DNA of 10,477 nucleotides from Chitinophagaceae bacterium (GCA_947463105.1 CANHSD010000096.1:1-10477), one strand, 5' to 3'. Counted from the stretch's first letter, positions 1-7,024 are shown. The notes: generated by a model from the letters alone, not told the origin. Numbers and translations are program-made.

Positions 1-2
1 AA

Positions 3-275
3 GACCATCTTCAATTGCTGGATAATATTCAGGAAGTTGGAACGGATGCGTTTTTTTATACAAGGGTAAGGGCAAGACTTGAGGCACGAAAAGCAGGTGA
101 GGAATGGGGATTTAGGCTTAGGCCTTCATTGGCTATTCCAGCGCTCACCTTATTGTTGGTACTGAATGGCTTCCTCCTTTTTCAATACACCAAGACCATT
201 AATAAAAAAGACAGCGCATATTCCATCCAGCGTTTTGCCACAGATTACAACCAATCCATACAAACCTTGTATTAA
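3..275 (+). CDS. Small single-pass membrane protein, 5' truncated (possible anti-sigma/CnrY-like position)
   Basis: The reading frame is open from the first bases of the window (Asp-His-Leu-Gln before a TTG at 15), so this is most likely the 3' end of a gene starting upstream, not one starting at the TTG. The visible part is about 90 residues: a charged, Arg/Lys/Glu-rich N-terminal half, one hydrophobic segment (about nt 123-185, PALTLLLVLNGFLLF), then a short polar tail of about 30 residues. That predicts a cytosolic N-terminus, one membrane span and a small periplasmic tail. It ends 12 bases before the Spy/CnrX-like gene and is surely cotranscribed with it. In Bacteroidota and in Cnr-type systems a small membrane protein of this kind often sits between an ECF sigma factor and a periplasmic sensor, so an anti-sigma-like role is plausible. 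No recognisable domain confirms it, and the sigma gene, if present, lies outside the window. Confidence 0.7.
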   Translation, partial: DHLQLLDNIQEVGTDAFFYTRVRARLEARKAGEEWGFRLRPSLAIPALTLLLVLNGFLLFQYTKTINKKDSAYSIQRFATDYNQSIQTLY

Positions 276-287
276 ACGCTTTACAAC

Positions 288-1046
288 ATGAACAAACCCA
301 ACAAAAATAAATTCCTTACCTGGTTGGTAGCCGCACTGTTGGTGGCCAATGCAGTGACCATCCTGTTCTTTTGGATCAACAGGCCTGAGAGGATTCAAGG
401 TCCCAAAGGATCTCCCAGAGAGTTCCTTGTCCATGCGCTTGAACTGGATTCAATTCAGCAGATTGCTTTTCAGGATTTAATCGCAGGGCATCAGGCTTCG
501 GCAAGGTCTTTGAAAAGGGAAATCAGAACAGCCAAAGAGAATCTTTTTCAATTGCTCAAGCAACCCGTCATTCCTGAGGCTGACAAGATGCACGCAGTAA
601 AGGCCATCACCCTCAATATACAGGCATTGGAGTTGCTAAATCTGGAACATTTTCAACAATTGAGGGCACTCTGCAACGAAAAGCAAAAAAAGAAATTTGA
701 TGGATTACTGGATCAATTGGCTGGTTTGATGACAGAGTCCAGAGCTCCCCTGGACAATCCACAGGCCCCTCCAAACAATGCAATGGGTCATCTTCATCCA
801 TCAGCAGATAGCATTGGGCAGCATCCTCCCAAAGGGAATCATCACCCCCCAGTCCCATCTTCTGGAGAAGGACATCATCCACTCCCTGAAGAAGGACATC
901 ATCCACCGCCTCCCAGAGAAGGTCATCCTCCTCCTCCTCCAGGGCATCGTCCACCTCCTCCCGGAGAAGGACATCAACCTCCTCCTGTTGACGGACATCC
1001 ACCGCAAGGTGGAAAACGCCCTTTGCCTCCCCCCGATCAACAATAA
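288..1046 (+). CDS. Membrane-anchored Spy/CpxP/CnrX-like periplasmic protein with His/Pro-rich tail
   Basis: This 252-residue protein starts at an ATG 12 bases after the previous stop. Residues 9-29 form an uncleaved-looking membrane anchor after a Lys/Asn-rich N-terminus. Residues about 45-150 are helical and charged and resemble the periplasmic heavy-metal sensor (Spy/CpxP/CnrX) fold. There are two degenerate LTxxQ-like elements, LDSIQQ (53-58) and LCNEKQKKKFDGLL (from 128), the latter with a lone Cys at 129. From about residue 168 to the end the protein is low complexity, with 13 His among Pro, Gly and Glu in units such as EGHHPPPP and GHRPPPP, which suggests divalent metal binding (copper, nickel or zinc). 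Family members act as periplasmic chaperones or as metal sensors controlling anti-sigma factors. The small membrane protein upstream and SCO protein downstream favour metal sensing. The family call is fairly firm; the metal is inferred. Confidence 0.75.
   Translation: MNKPNKNKFLTWLVAALLVANAVTILFFWINRPERIQGPKGSPREFLVHALELDSIQQIAFQDLIAGHQASARSLKREIRTAKENLFQLLKQPVIPEADKMHAVKAITLNIQALELLNLEHFQQLRALCNEKQKKKFDGLLDQLAGLMTESRAPLDNPQAPPNNAMGHLHPSADSIGQHPPKGNHHPPVPSSGEGHHPLPEEGHHPPPPREGHPPPPPGHRPPPPGEGHQPPPVDGHPPQGGKRPLPPPDQQ
841..1012 (+). repeat. His/Pro-rich degenerate coding repeat
   Basis: This is a tract of imperfect tandem units encoding Gly-His-(His/Arg/Gln)-Pro-Pro-Pro with Glu-Gly spacers, at the C-terminus of the Spy-like protein. 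At DNA level the units share elements such as GGAGAAGGACATCA and CCTCCTCC, pointing to expansion by slippage or unequal recombination. The biased composition also opens long spurious frames on both strands here. The encoded tail is probably disordered and metal binding. Confidence 0.75.
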
Positions 1047-1066
1047 ATTTTATTTAAATTACAAAC

Positions 1067-1837
1067 ATGAATACGAAAAACGGTTTTGTTACTTTATTGG
1101 CACTCATCATGATTGGTTTCGCCTGCAAGAAGGCAGCCACTTCGACCCCTTCAACCCCCTCGACTCCTTCAACCTCTTCAACTGTACCTGACGTTTACAA
1201 AAAGATATATGGTGCCACCAGCATCACATCCGATGGAACTTTTGTTACCATCAAAAGTGCTGGTACACCAGACCATAAGAGTGCTTATTATGCAACAACA
1301 AATCCACTCTATGAAGCATTTTCAGGGACCACTTTCGGAGGTAAAACATTTGTGAAGAATCCCAATTCCATCAATACGCTTTCCTATACCTTCAAAATCC
1401 CCATCAATCCTGCTGAAGCAAGTACAAAAAAGTCTACCCCATTGGGGCCAATAGGTGTAACCGTCAATGGGGTGCCATTTTTCAACCAGTATGCCGGCCC
1501 CAATCAACCACTGACGGGAGAAATGGCGAGCTTTGACCAAAGTTGGGGACATCCTGCTCCGGGAGGCATGTACCATTATCATGTTGAGCCACTCTATCTG
1601 ACGCAAACAAAGTTGAACAAGTCAGCCTTGTTGGGTTTTCTGTTGGATGGATTTCCTGTATATGGTCCTGAAGAGAATGGTGCGAAAGTGACCAATGCCA
1701 GCCTGGATGCTTACCACGGTCACAAGCATGCCACTGCAGATTATCCTGCTGGTATTTATCACTATCATATCACGGATGCAGACCCTTATATCAATGGAAA
1801 TGGTTTTTTTGGAACAGCTGGTACGGTATCAAATTAG
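1067..1837 (+). CDS. YHYH-domain lipoprotein
   Basis: This 256-residue protein has a lipoprotein signal peptide (hydrophobic to GFAC, Cys20), then a Thr/Ser/Pro linker (about 25-40) and a globular domain. The domain carries the defining YHYH motif twice: MYHYHVEP (Tyr169-His172) and IYHYHITD (Tyr231-His234). Between them lie the family's LDGFPVYGP segment and a further His cluster, AYHGHKHA. The C-terminal DPYINGNGFFGT also fits the family (YHYH protein, Pfam PF14240). The biochemical role is not established to my knowledge. The paired His motifs suggest metal binding, and its place just before a MORN lipoprotein and an SCO protein suggests a copper or respiratory context. It begins 20 bases after the Spy-like gene, in an AT-rich spacer, and its end overlaps the next gene. 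The family assignment is confident; function is inferred. Confidence 0.88.
   Translation: MNTKNGFVTLLALIMIGFACKKAATSTPSTPSTPSTSSTVPDVYKKIYGATSITSDGTFVTIKSAGTPDHKSAYYATTNPLYEAFSGTTFGGKTFVKNPNSINTLSYTFKIPINPAEASTKKSTPLGPIGVTVNGVPFFNQYAGPNQPLTGEMASFDQSWGHPAPGGMYHYHVEPLYLTQTKLNKSALLGFLLDGFPVYGPEENGAKVTNASLDAYHGHKHATADYPAGIYHYHITDADPYINGNGFFGTAGTVSN
1139..1186 (+). repeat. Thr/Ser/Pro linker repeat in the YHYH lipoprotein
   Basis: A short low-complexity coding tract encodes repeated Ser-Thr-Pro triplets directly after the lipidated Cys. Such flexible linkers commonly separate a lipid anchor from a folded domain in Bacteroidota lipoproteins. The DNA repeats TC(A/G)AC(C/T)CC(C/T), consistent with triplet-unit slippage. 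Confidence 0.6.
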
Positions 1838-2312
1838 TTGGTTTGCGCTTTGCCTGATTTTTTTGATGGGATGCAAGATGCAACCCAAGGGTATTGCGCA
1901 ATATGCATTTTATCCAGGAACTGCTGATACACTTGCTGTTAGATCTTTTTACAATGGCTTGGAACATGGTGAGTTCAGAAGGTTCCATGAGAATGGTGTT
2001 TTGATGGAGCAGCGCTACTATGTGCAGGGCGTCAAAACCGGGACATTGAAAAGGTATTGGAGCAATGGTAAAATACAAGCCATTTATTTTTTTGCCAATG
2101 GAGAATACCAGGGTACTTGCAGGGAGTGGAACCCTGAAGGGAAACTGGTTCGGGAAATGAATTATGAAAGAGGGCATGAATCGGGATCGCAAAAACAATG
2201 GTACGATGATGGCAGCATCCGTTCCAATTACATCATCCGCAACGACAGGCGTTATGGTTTGCTCGGAACAAAAAACTGTATCAATGTATCGGATAGTGTT
2301 GGCATCAATTAG
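1800..2312 (+). CDS. MORN_2-repeat lipoprotein (YwqK-family 'antitoxin' type)
   Basis: The chosen ATG gives 170 residues (an ATG two codons earlier at 1794 is equally possible). A hydrophobic leader ends in the lipobox FLMGC (Cys25), so the protein is a probable lipoprotein. Residues about 52-146 contain four repeats of 23-24 residues of the MORN_2 type (pattern xGxxxGxxxxxxxNG), for example NGLEHGEFRRFHENG and QGVKTGTLKRYWSNG. Databases label such proteins 'toxin-antitoxin system YwqK family antitoxin', but there is no toxin partner here and a lipoprotein is an unlikely antitoxin. Because the signal peptide is encoded before base 1837, the gene must overlap the 3' end of the YHYH gene by about 38 bases; no later Met gives a leader. 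The frame also extends upstream to 1695 inside the YHYH gene, but that part would bury the signal peptide. A structural role in envelope protein interactions is a guess. Confidence 0.8.
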   Translation: MVFLEQLVRYQISWFALCLIFLMGCKMQPKGIAQYAFYPGTADTLAVRSFYNGLEHGEFRRFHENGVLMEQRYYVQGVKTGTLKRYWSNGKIQAIYFFANGEYQGTCREWNPEGKLVREMNYERGHESGSQKQWYDDGSIRSNYIIRNDRRYGLLGTKNCINVSDSVGIN

Positions 2313-2937
2313 TTTGTTTTTTCTGATGGTGGCTTGCAGGCAACAGCCTTCAGTAAAGGATTTGCCCTATTACAATACACCAGATTTTAGTCCGTTTTTT
2401 TTGAATCGTGCAGCGTCAGTTGGGAAAACCATTGACCATACCGTTGGAAGTTTTACTCTGATCAACCAAGATGGCAGAAAAGTTTCATCCAAAGATGTGG
2501 AAGGCAAAATCCATGTGGCCAATTTCTTTTTTACCGGTTGTGGGAGCATCTGTCCTGGCATGATGAACAAGATTGCCAAACTCAACCATGCATTTGAAAA
2601 GGATTCCACGGTAGTGTTTCTTTCATTCTCTGTTACACCCTGGCGCGACAGCGTTTCAAGATTGAGCGAATACGCCAACTCCAACAAGATTATAGCTCCC
2701 AATTGGCATTTGCTGACAGGCCCCAAGGCGGATATCTACACACTTGCCCGCAAGTCTTATTTTGCAGAAGAGGCATTGGGTTTTACCAAGGACAGCACAG
2801 ATTTTTTGCATACCGAACATGTATTGCTGGTAGATAAAACCGGAAGAATCAGGGGTATCTACAATGGTACGCTCGACCTGGACATGGAACAGCTCGGAAA
2901 AGATATCAAGCTATTGAAAGCTGAAAATGCAGACTGA
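2284..2937 (+). CDS. SCO1/SenC-family lipoprotein (copper chaperone/thioredoxin fold)
   Basis: The start at 2284 gives 217 residues with a compact lipoprotein signal peptide (MYRIVLASISLFFLMVAC, Cys18); an ATG at 2254 would add ten residues. The mature protein has the thioredoxin-like SCO fold: FTLINQDGRKVSSKDVEGK, then the redox and metal motif FFFTGCGSIC (Cys86, Cys90, CxxxC), and the distal His in TEHVLLVDKTG (His179). These three residues are the copper ligands of SCO proteins. Family members deliver copper to the CuA site of cytochrome c oxidase or reduce its cysteines in the periplasm. The gene overlaps the MORN gene by 29 bases, since its leader is encoded across that gene's stop, and it ends the operon 8 bases from a convergent gene. 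All key residues are present, so the family call is strong. Whether it serves an oxidase or copper defence is not shown here. Confidence 0.92.
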   Translation: MYRIVLASISLFFLMVACRQQPSVKDLPYYNTPDFSPFFLNRAASVGKTIDHTVGSFTLINQDGRKVSSKDVEGKIHVANFFFTGCGSICPGMMNKIAKLNHAFEKDSTVVFLSFSVTPWRDSVSRLSEYANSNKIIAPNWHLLTGPKADIYTLARKSYFAEEALGFTKDSTDFLHTEHVLLVDKTGRIRGIYNGTLDLDMEQLGKDIKLLKAENAD

Positions 2938-2945
2938 TCAATAGA

Positions 2946-3671
2946 TTATCGCACAAAAACCACCTCTTCAAAAGGCAATCTTTTTCGCTCTCCATGGATC
3001 CCTTTTTCGGTGCCTTTGCCTATGGAGACAATCATGTTGATTTCAGCGCCGGCAGGCAGGTTCATCAATTTTTTCACGCGTTTTGAATCAAAGCCTTCCA
3101 TCGGGCAGGTATCGTACCCATGGGCAGAGATGGCGAGCATGAAGGTTTGGGCAGCGAGTGCGCATGATTTGTGCACAATCACTTTTTGATCGCGGCTGCC
3201 AGAGATGCGGGCGAAAGGATTGTTGAATCCTTTGACGAAACAAACAACTTTCCTGATCAGGGTCATGAAGCCAAACCAGTCTTGGGCATATACCACGGGC
3301 ATCAGCTTCCCATAATAATCCAAACCGCGTTGTTGTCTTTTGGTGGGCGCATTGTCTACAATCGTTGCCTTGAAATTGTTGTAATTCCAATTGGCATGGG
3401 CCTTCCAGTGGTCCTGCCTTGTAACGAAGACCATCAGGTGTTTGGCTGTCTTTGCTGCTGATTGACCTAAACAAAGTGGCGTGAATTTTTCCCTCAAGTC
3501 TTCGGATTTTATCCAATAAAATTCCCACAACTGCATGTTGCTGCTGTTGGGTGATAAAATGGCTAACTCCAGGCTTTTCCTGATGACCTCATCGGGAACT
3601 TCCACTGCTGGATCATAACTGCGGTTGGATCTCCTGCTGTTGACAATGGCTTCAAATGCTTCTTGGTACAC
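2946..3671 (-). CDS. Nitroreductase-family FMN-dependent oxidoreductase
   Basis: This 241-residue cytosolic protein has nitroreductase-family features. The N-terminal phosphate/FMN-binding segment is SRRSNRSY (12-19), followed by SPNSSNMQLWEF (40-51), which fits the family's usual 'SPSxxNxQPW' element with Leu in place of Pro. A Gly-containing C-terminal strand, MIVSIGKGTEKG, precedes a basic end. Members reduce nitroaromatics, quinones or other acceptors with NAD(P)H; the substrate cannot be read from sequence. The middle (about 95-170) holds a large helical insertion with Trp/Tyr-rich segments, probably covering the active site. The start is GTG at 3671, since an in-frame stop lies five codons upstream and no earlier start exists. 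It converges with the SCO gene (8-base gap) and diverges from the flavoprotein gene, so it is likely transcribed alone. Confidence 0.88.
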   Translation of the reverse strand: MYQEAFEAIVNSRRSNRSYDPAVEVPDEVIRKSLELAILSPNSSNMQLWEFYWIKSEDLREKFTPLCLGQSAAKTAKHLMVFVTRQDHWKAHANWNYNNFKATIVDNAPTKRQQRGLDYYGKLMPVVYAQDWFGFMTLIRKVVCFVKGFNNPFARISGSRDQKVIVHKSCALAAQTFMLAISAHGYDTCPMEGFDSKRVKKLMNLPAGAEINMIVSIGKGTEKGIHGERKRLPFEEVVFVR

Positions 3672-3688
3672 GGGAATGATTTAGATGG

Positions 3689-3696
3689 CAAAGGTA
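3689..3696 (-). promoter_or_regulatory. Candidate Bacteroidota -7 element for the nitroreductase gene
   Basis: On the minus strand this reads TACCTTTG, a perfect match to the Bacteroidota -7 consensus TAnnTTTG. A TTG that could serve as the -33 element lies 25 bases upstream (3722-3724), a longer spacer than the usual 19-21. The predicted transcript would have a leader of only about 10-13 bases before the GTG. The motif match is clear; promoter function is inferred. Confidence 0.35.
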
Positions 3697-3706
3697 ATGC
3701 TCATTT

Positions 3707-3739
3707 TTTGATTCATTTTTACAATAAAATATGCCTTGG
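3707..3739 (+). promoter_or_regulatory. Weak candidate promoter for the duplicated flavoprotein gene
   Basis: TTTG at 3707-3710 is followed after 19 bases by TATGCCTTG, an imperfect match to TAnnTTTG with one extra base. The rest of the 119-base divergent region is AT-rich and shows no clear inverted repeat or operator. The start of the flavoprotein gene would be about 45 bases downstream of a transcript begun here. This is a tentative call. Confidence 0.22.
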
Positions 3740-3790
3740 AAATCTAACAGAAGGTAGAATGCAATAAATTGAGCGCATTAAAATTTCTCG

Positions 3791-6700
3791 ATGATGTCCT
3801 GTTTCCAAAACCTGCTAAAACTATTGCTCAGTATTCCTTTGTTGGTCATCTTCATCTTTTCATCAGCCACTGCAAAAGAAAGGGTTTTTGATGTATGCGT
3901 TTACGGTGAAACGCCCGCAGGCATCACCGCTGCATTGCAGGTAGCCAAAATGGGCAAGTCTGTGGTTTTGATCAGCACCAATCATCATGTTGGGGGGATG
4001 GCTACTTCGGGGCTCACTGCAACAGACCTCAACAATTTCAGGATTGCCGGAGGGTTTACAAAGGAATTTTACCAAAGGATCTACGCCCATTACCTTGATT
4101 CATCGGCCTGGCGTGTTGAGGGTCGTACTGCGTTTTTTGAACGGTCTAAAAAAAGAACCTATACCGGTAAAAATGATTCACTTAAAATTCAATGGGTCTA
4201 TGAGTCTGGAGTCGGAGAAAAGATCTTCAAACAGATGTTGCACGATCATGGTGTTAATGTGATCTACAACCAGCGCATCCACCTCAAGGCTGCGCCAATA
4301 AAAGAGGACGGGCGTTTGAAAATCATCAGTATGGAAAGCGGGGTGAAGATTGCTGCAAAAATGTTCATTGATGCCAGTTATGAGGGTGATCTCATGCGTG
4401 TTGCGGGGCTCTCTTTCAAGGTTGGTCGTGAAAGCAATGCCACTTATGGTGAAACCATGAACGGCATTCGCCTTGGGCCAGTTGTCGGCAATGGCAAAAC
4501 ATCCATCGACCCTTATATCATTCCAGGAAAGCCTGAAAGTGGATTATTGCCTTTCATTGATCCAAAGCCTGCTGGTGCGGAGGGTACTGGCGATGACCGC
4601 ACACAGACCTATTGCTATCGGCTGACCTTGACCAACGACCCTGACAACCGCATTGATGTGGTAAAGCCCATGAATTATAATCCACTTTGGTATGAGTTTC
4701 TGGCCAGAATGATTGCCCTCAATCCAGCTATTGAATTGAGCAGCATCATTTCATTCACTCCCATGCCCAACAAAAAGACAGATACCAACCAGGGCAATTT
4801 TGTGGGAAATTCTTATGCGTGGCCCAATGCAGATCATGCAACCAGGGTTGAGATTGCCGCAAAGCACAAAGACTATTCCATGGGGCTGATTTGGTTTCTT
4901 GGCAACGATGAGCGACTGCCCCTGGCTATGCGAATGGAAATGAAAACCTGGGGATGGCCCAAGGATGAATACCTCGATACTGATCATTTTCCCTATCAGG
5001 TTTATGTGAGGGAAGCGAGAAGGATGATCAGCGACTACGTCATGACTGAGCAAAACTGCAATGGCGCAAGGCCTGTGGCTGATCCGGTTGCAGTGGCAAC
5101 CTATCCTTTGGATTGTCATTATGTTGCACGGGTATTGGACGACCAGGGAAAGGTAAGGCTCGAGGGTGGATATGGAAAGCAGAAGTCAACCTATTATGGG
5201 ATCAGTTACCGCTCCATCATCCCCCAAAGAAAAGAATGTTCAAACTTACTGGTTCCTGTTTGTTTGTCTGCCTCACATGTGGCCTATAGTTCCATTCGCA
5301 TGGAACCTGTCTACATGGTGCTCGGTCAATCCGCTGCCACTGCAGCAGTAATGGCCCTGGAAAAAAAGATTGATGTGCAGGATCTTTCCTACGAAAGCCT
5401 GAAAGCACAATTGCTGAAAGATGGACAGGTATTGTCTTTGGAAAGAAAAATCACTGCAGACATCATCGTATATGGTGGAACATCATCTGCCGTTATTGCA
5501 GCTGTGCAGGCGGTACAAATGGGTAAATCTGTGGTGGTGGTTTCACCAGATCTGCATTTGGGTGGATTGTCCTCCAATGGCCTGGGTTATACCGATACTG
5601 GCGACAAGACCGTCATTGGTGGATTGGCCAGGAATTTCTATCATCGACTCTACAACCATTATCAAACAGACAGTGCATGGAAATGGCAGCAACGCAGTGC
5701 GTTTGGCAACCGTGGACAGGGAACCGTAGCCAATGACACGGCTTACAAAACCATGTGGTTGTTTGAACCGCATGTTGCTGAAGCCGCATTTGAACAGATG
5801 ATCAGCGAAAACAAGATCATGGTTTACCGTGACCGATGGCTGAATCGTTTGCCTGGAGGTGTTAACATGAAGGGCAATAAAATCCTTTCCTTTACAACAC
5901 TGGATGGAATGGTCTTTGCAGGGAAGGCATTTATCGATGCCACATACGAGGGTGATCTGATGGCCGCTGCAGGTGTACAATATACTGTTGGAAGGGAAGC
6001 GGCTGCTCAGTATGGTGAACAGTGGAATGGTGTTCAAACGCAGGTATTTCAGCATGCACACTATTTCAAACAGAAGATCGATCCCTATAAAATTCCGGGA
6101 CTTCCTTCAAGCGGACTACTCCCTGAAGTCAGCGCTGCGCCTCCGGGGAAAAAGGGTGATGGTGACAATAAAATCCAAGCCTACTGTTACCGCTTGTGCA
6201 TGAGTACTGATCCGGCAAACAGCATTCCTTTCCCTAAGCCGGAAGGGTATGACCCCAAGCGCTATGAAATTCTCTCAAGGTTGTTTGCAGCCGGCTGGCG
6301 CGATGTATTTCCCAAGTTTGATGCAGTTCCCAACAAGAAGACCGACACCAACAACCATGGCCCTTTCAGCAGCGATTATATTGGTGCGAACTATGATTAT
6401 CCGGATGCTTCTTATGTGCGCAGAAAAGAAATCATCCTGGAACACGAAAAGTACCAGAAGGGTTATCTTTATTTCATGGCCAATGATCCTTCCGTGCCCA
6501 ATGATATCCAACAGCAGTTCAATGCCTATGGATTGGCCAAGGATGAATTCATTGACAATGGCGGATGGCCTCATCAGCTATATGTCAGAGAGGCCAGGAG
6601 AATGTTGGGCGATTTTGTGATGACGGAAAAAGATGCACTGGGCAAGACTACGATTGCGCATCCGATTGGCATGGGTTCATATTCCCTTGATTCACACAAT

Positions 6701-7024
6701 ACACAACGCTATGTCACACCTGATGGATATCTGCAGAATGAAGGAGATATCGGAGTGAAGCCCGAAAGACCTTATTCTATTGACTTTGGCGCGATCTTGC
6801 CCAAAGAAAAAGAATGTTCAAACCTGCTGGTTTCGGTATGTGTATCCAGTTCACACATTGCCTATGGCTCTATTCGGATGGAGCCCGTATTCATGATACT
6901 GGGGCAATCAGCTGCCTTGGCTGCATCATTGGCCATTGACAAGAAAATCAATGTGCAACAGGTTCCTTATGATCTGTTGGAACAAGAGATGATCAAGGCC
7001 GGACAAGTTCTCCGAAAACAATGA
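3791..7024 (+). CDS. Exported FAD-dependent oxidoreductase with two tandem full-length flavoprotein units
   Basis: This 1077-residue protein starts at tandem ATG codons (3791 or 3794). Residues 1-28 form a Sec-type signal peptide (hydrophobic core, ATA then KE cleavage region) without a twin-Arg motif, so periplasmic location is predicted. The rest is two homologous FAD_oxidored-type units (Pfam PF12831). Unit 1 has the dinucleotide-binding loop YGETPAG (39-44), GGMATSGL, ASYEGDL (194 onward) and KECSNLL...RMEPV (Cys483). Unit 2 repeats these: YGGTSSA (562-567), GGLSSNGL, ATYEGDL (716 onward) and KECSNLL...RMEPV (Cys1009). The third loop position is Gly in unit 1 but Ala in unit 2, conservative and probably still functional. 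Both units also share NKKTDTN and QVYVREARRM/QLYVREARRM. The substrate is unknown; relatives often occur near carbohydrate-degradation genes. It stands alone, divergent from the nitroreductase and convergent with the DUF2490 gene. Confidence 0.88.
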   Translation: MMSCFQNLLKLLLSIPLLVIFIFSSATAKERVFDVCVYGETPAGITAALQVAKMGKSVVLISTNHHVGGMATSGLTATDLNNFRIAGGFTKEFYQRIYAHYLDSSAWRVEGRTAFFERSKKRTYTGKNDSLKIQWVYESGVGEKIFKQMLHDHGVNVIYNQRIHLKAAPIKEDGRLKIISMESGVKIAAKMFIDASYEGDLMRVAGLSFKVGRESNATYGETMNGIRLGPVVGNGKTSIDPYIIPGKPESGLLPFIDPKPAGAEGTGDDRTQTYCYRLTLTNDPDNRIDVVKPMNYNPLWYEFLARMIALNPAIELSSIISFTPMPNKKTDTNQGNFVGNSYAWPNADHATRVEIAAKHKDYSMGLIWFLGNDERLPLAMRMEMKTWGWPKDEYLDTDHFPYQVYVREARRMISDYVMTEQNCNGARPVADPVAVATYPLDCHYVARVLDDQGKVRLEGGYGKQKSTYYGISYRSIIPQRKECSNLLVPVCLSASHVAYSSIRMEPVYMVLGQSAATAAVMALEKKIDVQDLSYESLKAQLLKDGQVLSLERKITADIIVYGGTSSAVIAAVQAVQMGKSVVVVSPDLHLGGLSSNGLGYTDTGDKTVIGGLARNFYHRLYNHYQTDSAWKWQQRSAFGNRGQGTVANDTAYKTMWLFEPHVAEAAFEQMISENKIMVYRDRWLNRLPGGVNMKGNKILSFTTLDGMVFAGKAFIDATYEGDLMAAAGVQYTVGREAAAQYGEQWNGVQTQVFQHAHYFKQKIDPYKIPGLPSSGLLPEVSAAPPGKKGDGDNKIQAYCYRLCMSTDPANSIPFPKPEGYDPKRYEILSRLFAAGWRDVFPKFDAVPNKKTDTNNHGPFSSDYIGANYDYPDASYVRRKEIILEHEKYQKGYLYFMANDPSVPNDIQQQFNAYGLAKDEFIDNGGWPHQLYVREARRMLGDFVMTEKDALGKTTIAHPIGMGSYSLDSHNTQRYVTPDGYLQNEGDIGVKPERPYSIDFGAILPKEKECSNLLVSVCVSSSHIAYGSIRMEPVFMILGQSAALAASLAIDKKINVQQVPYDLLEQEMIKAGQVLRKQ
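3884..5455 (+). repeat. Flavoprotein unit, copy 1 of intragenic duplication
   Basis: This is the first complete FAD-binding unit of the tandem protein, about residues 32-555. Its landmarks recur in the same order 522-526 residues later: nucleotide-binding loop 39, YEGD region 194, and Cys in ECSNLL 483. Protein identity looks clear throughout but DNA identity is limited to short blocks such as AAAGAATGTTCAAAC, so the duplication is old. Confidence 0.85.
5456..7021 (+). repeat. Flavoprotein unit, copy 2 of intragenic duplication
   Basis: This is the second complete unit, about residues 556-1077, joined to copy 1 by a very short linker (after LSLERKIT). It starts at ADIIVYGG, the same position within the fold as copy 1's FDVCVYGE, and keeps all main landmarks. 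The third Gly of the FAD loop is replaced by Ala. Confidence 0.85.

Noticed and set aside
613..1191. Long open frames on both strands overlapping the His/Pro-rich tail
   Set aside because: They arise from the repetitive, biased codons of the tail. Their translations are low complexity (runs of Glu/Asp/Val or Arg/Met) with no domain, and the + strand frame in the Spy-like gene has a signal anchor and family motifs.
1695..1799. 5' extension of the MORN lipoprotein gene to an ATG at 1695
   Set aside because: It would add 35 residues before the lipobox leader and overlap the YHYH gene by over 140 bases. The leader itself starts naturally near 1794-1800.
2164..2283. 5' extension of the SCO gene to an ATG at 2164
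   Set aside because: The extra 40 residues are polar and read through the MORN repeats in another frame; the ATG at 2284 gives a compact lipoprotein signal peptide.
3088..3528. Minus-strand 146-residue frame inside the nitroreductase gene
   Set aside because: It is an alternative frame of a gene with clear family motifs, and its translation has no recognisable domain.
3791..7024. Xanthan lyase annotation for the duplicated flavoprotein
   Set aside because: Some database entries name such proteins this way, but the sequence shows two FAD-binding oxidoreductase units and no polysaccharide-lyase features.
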